A DNA stretch of 5,715 nt from a bacterium (lineage in GTDB: Bacteria; CG03), in NCBI GenBank assembly GCA_013791675.1, contig VMTI01000136.1, positions 1 to 5,715 of the forward strand, written 5' to 3'. Made by a program: the position numbers and the translations under genes. The notes beneath the pieces are model-generated. The model saw only the letters and a program-made list of their open reading frames with translations. It did not search any database and had not been told where the DNA came from. Below, one piece after another: positions 5,424 to 5,715 of the stretch (position 1 is its first letter; each line of letters starts with the position of its first letter).

Positions 5424-5715
5424 GATAGTAGCGGCAGCGGCGATAAGAGGGGCGAAGCAGTTATTCAACGAGGCGAAAAGTTCATGGGAAAATGCGGTAA
5501 AAGATAAAGGAGCCGACTGTGAGGTCGCGTTCCCGGGGACCGCGTTCTATTTTCCGATGGCTTGCGCGCTCATGGGCCTGGAAGTGAAAAAACTGAAAGA
5601 CATTCAGCCGATCATAGAAGAAGCGGAGTCTCTGCTCCATGAAGAACCGAGTGAGAGACTTAATCTTCCGTATCTGGGTGATACTCTGGACAGCGGAATC
5701 GCCGCTCTTTTCTGC
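5416..5715 (+). CDS. acsB: CO-methylating acetyl-CoA synthase, N-terminal part
   Basis: This enzyme condenses CO, a methyl group from the corrinoid protein and CoA into acetyl-CoA at its Ni-Ni-[4Fe-4S] A-cluster. The first 100 codons are present and the frame is still open at the window edge. Residues 39-67 contain FPGTAFYFP and GLEVKKLKDIQPII. From memory these line up with the Moorella AcsB segment YPDTAYYLP...GEEVKKLGDLPPIL. They belong to the N-terminal domain that docks on CODH in bacterial enzymes and that archaeal CdhC lacks. The A-cluster cysteines lie in the C-terminal domain, outside the window. The ATG at 5416 follows GGGAGG (5405-5410) by five bases and starts inside the previous gene, an 8-base overlap, so translation is likely coupled. 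Its presence makes this a CODH/ACS locus rather than a simple CO-oxidation locus. Confidence 0.88.
   Translation, partial: MSKIVAAAAIRGAKQLFNEAKSSWENAVKDKGADCEVAFPGTAFYFPMACALMGLEVKKLKDIQPIIEEAESLLHEEPSERLNLPYLGDTLDSGIAALFC

Overview
The window is bacterial DNA from what is very probably a strict anaerobe. Its centre is a plus-strand gene cluster for the carbonyl branch of the Wood-Ljungdahl (reductive acetyl-CoA) pathway. The window cuts genes at both ends. The phylum cannot be fixed from this sequence alone. The carbon monoxide dehydrogenase (CODH) is of the bacterial CooS class, and the acetyl-CoA synthase (ACS) has the N-terminal domain found in bacterial but not archaeal enzymes. An acetogen, or another anaerobe running the pathway in either direction, would fit.

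Layout. Bases 1-301 hold the C-terminal end of a beta-type DNA adenine/cytosine-N4 methyltransferase in AT-richer DNA (about 39% GC by hand count), closed off by a good intrinsic terminator at 387-413. glyA (serine hydroxymethyltransferase) is complete at 514-1761, and its stop codon lies inside a small AT-rich hairpin followed by a T-run. A 191-base gap (1762-1952) carries a possible sigma70-like promoter. After it comes the main operon: cooC (1953-2690, GTG start), cooS (2733-4634), cooF-like polyferredoxin (4648-5148), a possible 20-codon CxxC mini-ORF (5145-5207), a 67-residue protein with two CxxC pairs (5220-5423, GTG start) and the first 100 codons of acsB (5416 to the window end). Gaps within the operon are short: 42 and 13 bases, then a 4-base overlap, a 12-base gap and an 8-base overlap. 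This strongly suggests co-transcription and, at the end, translational coupling.

How the genes fit together. CooC is the ATPase that matures the nickel site of CODH. CooS interconverts CO and CO2 at its Ni-Fe-S C-cluster. The CooF-like protein, with sixteen cysteines for four [4Fe-4S] clusters, can carry the electrons. AcsB would join CO, a methyl group and CoA into acetyl-CoA. glyA next door makes methylene-tetrahydrofolate, the one-carbon carrier that also feeds the methyl branch, although it is probably a separate transcription unit.

The least explained part is 5145-5423. A tiny CxxC ORF and a small zinc-ribbon-like protein sit in the same reading frame, separated by one stop codon and a strong ribosome binding site, between the ferredoxin and acsB genes. 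A 7-bp hairpin directly against the cooS ribosome binding site is also worth a look. No RNA genes, CRISPR arrays, insertion sequences or long repeats were seen.
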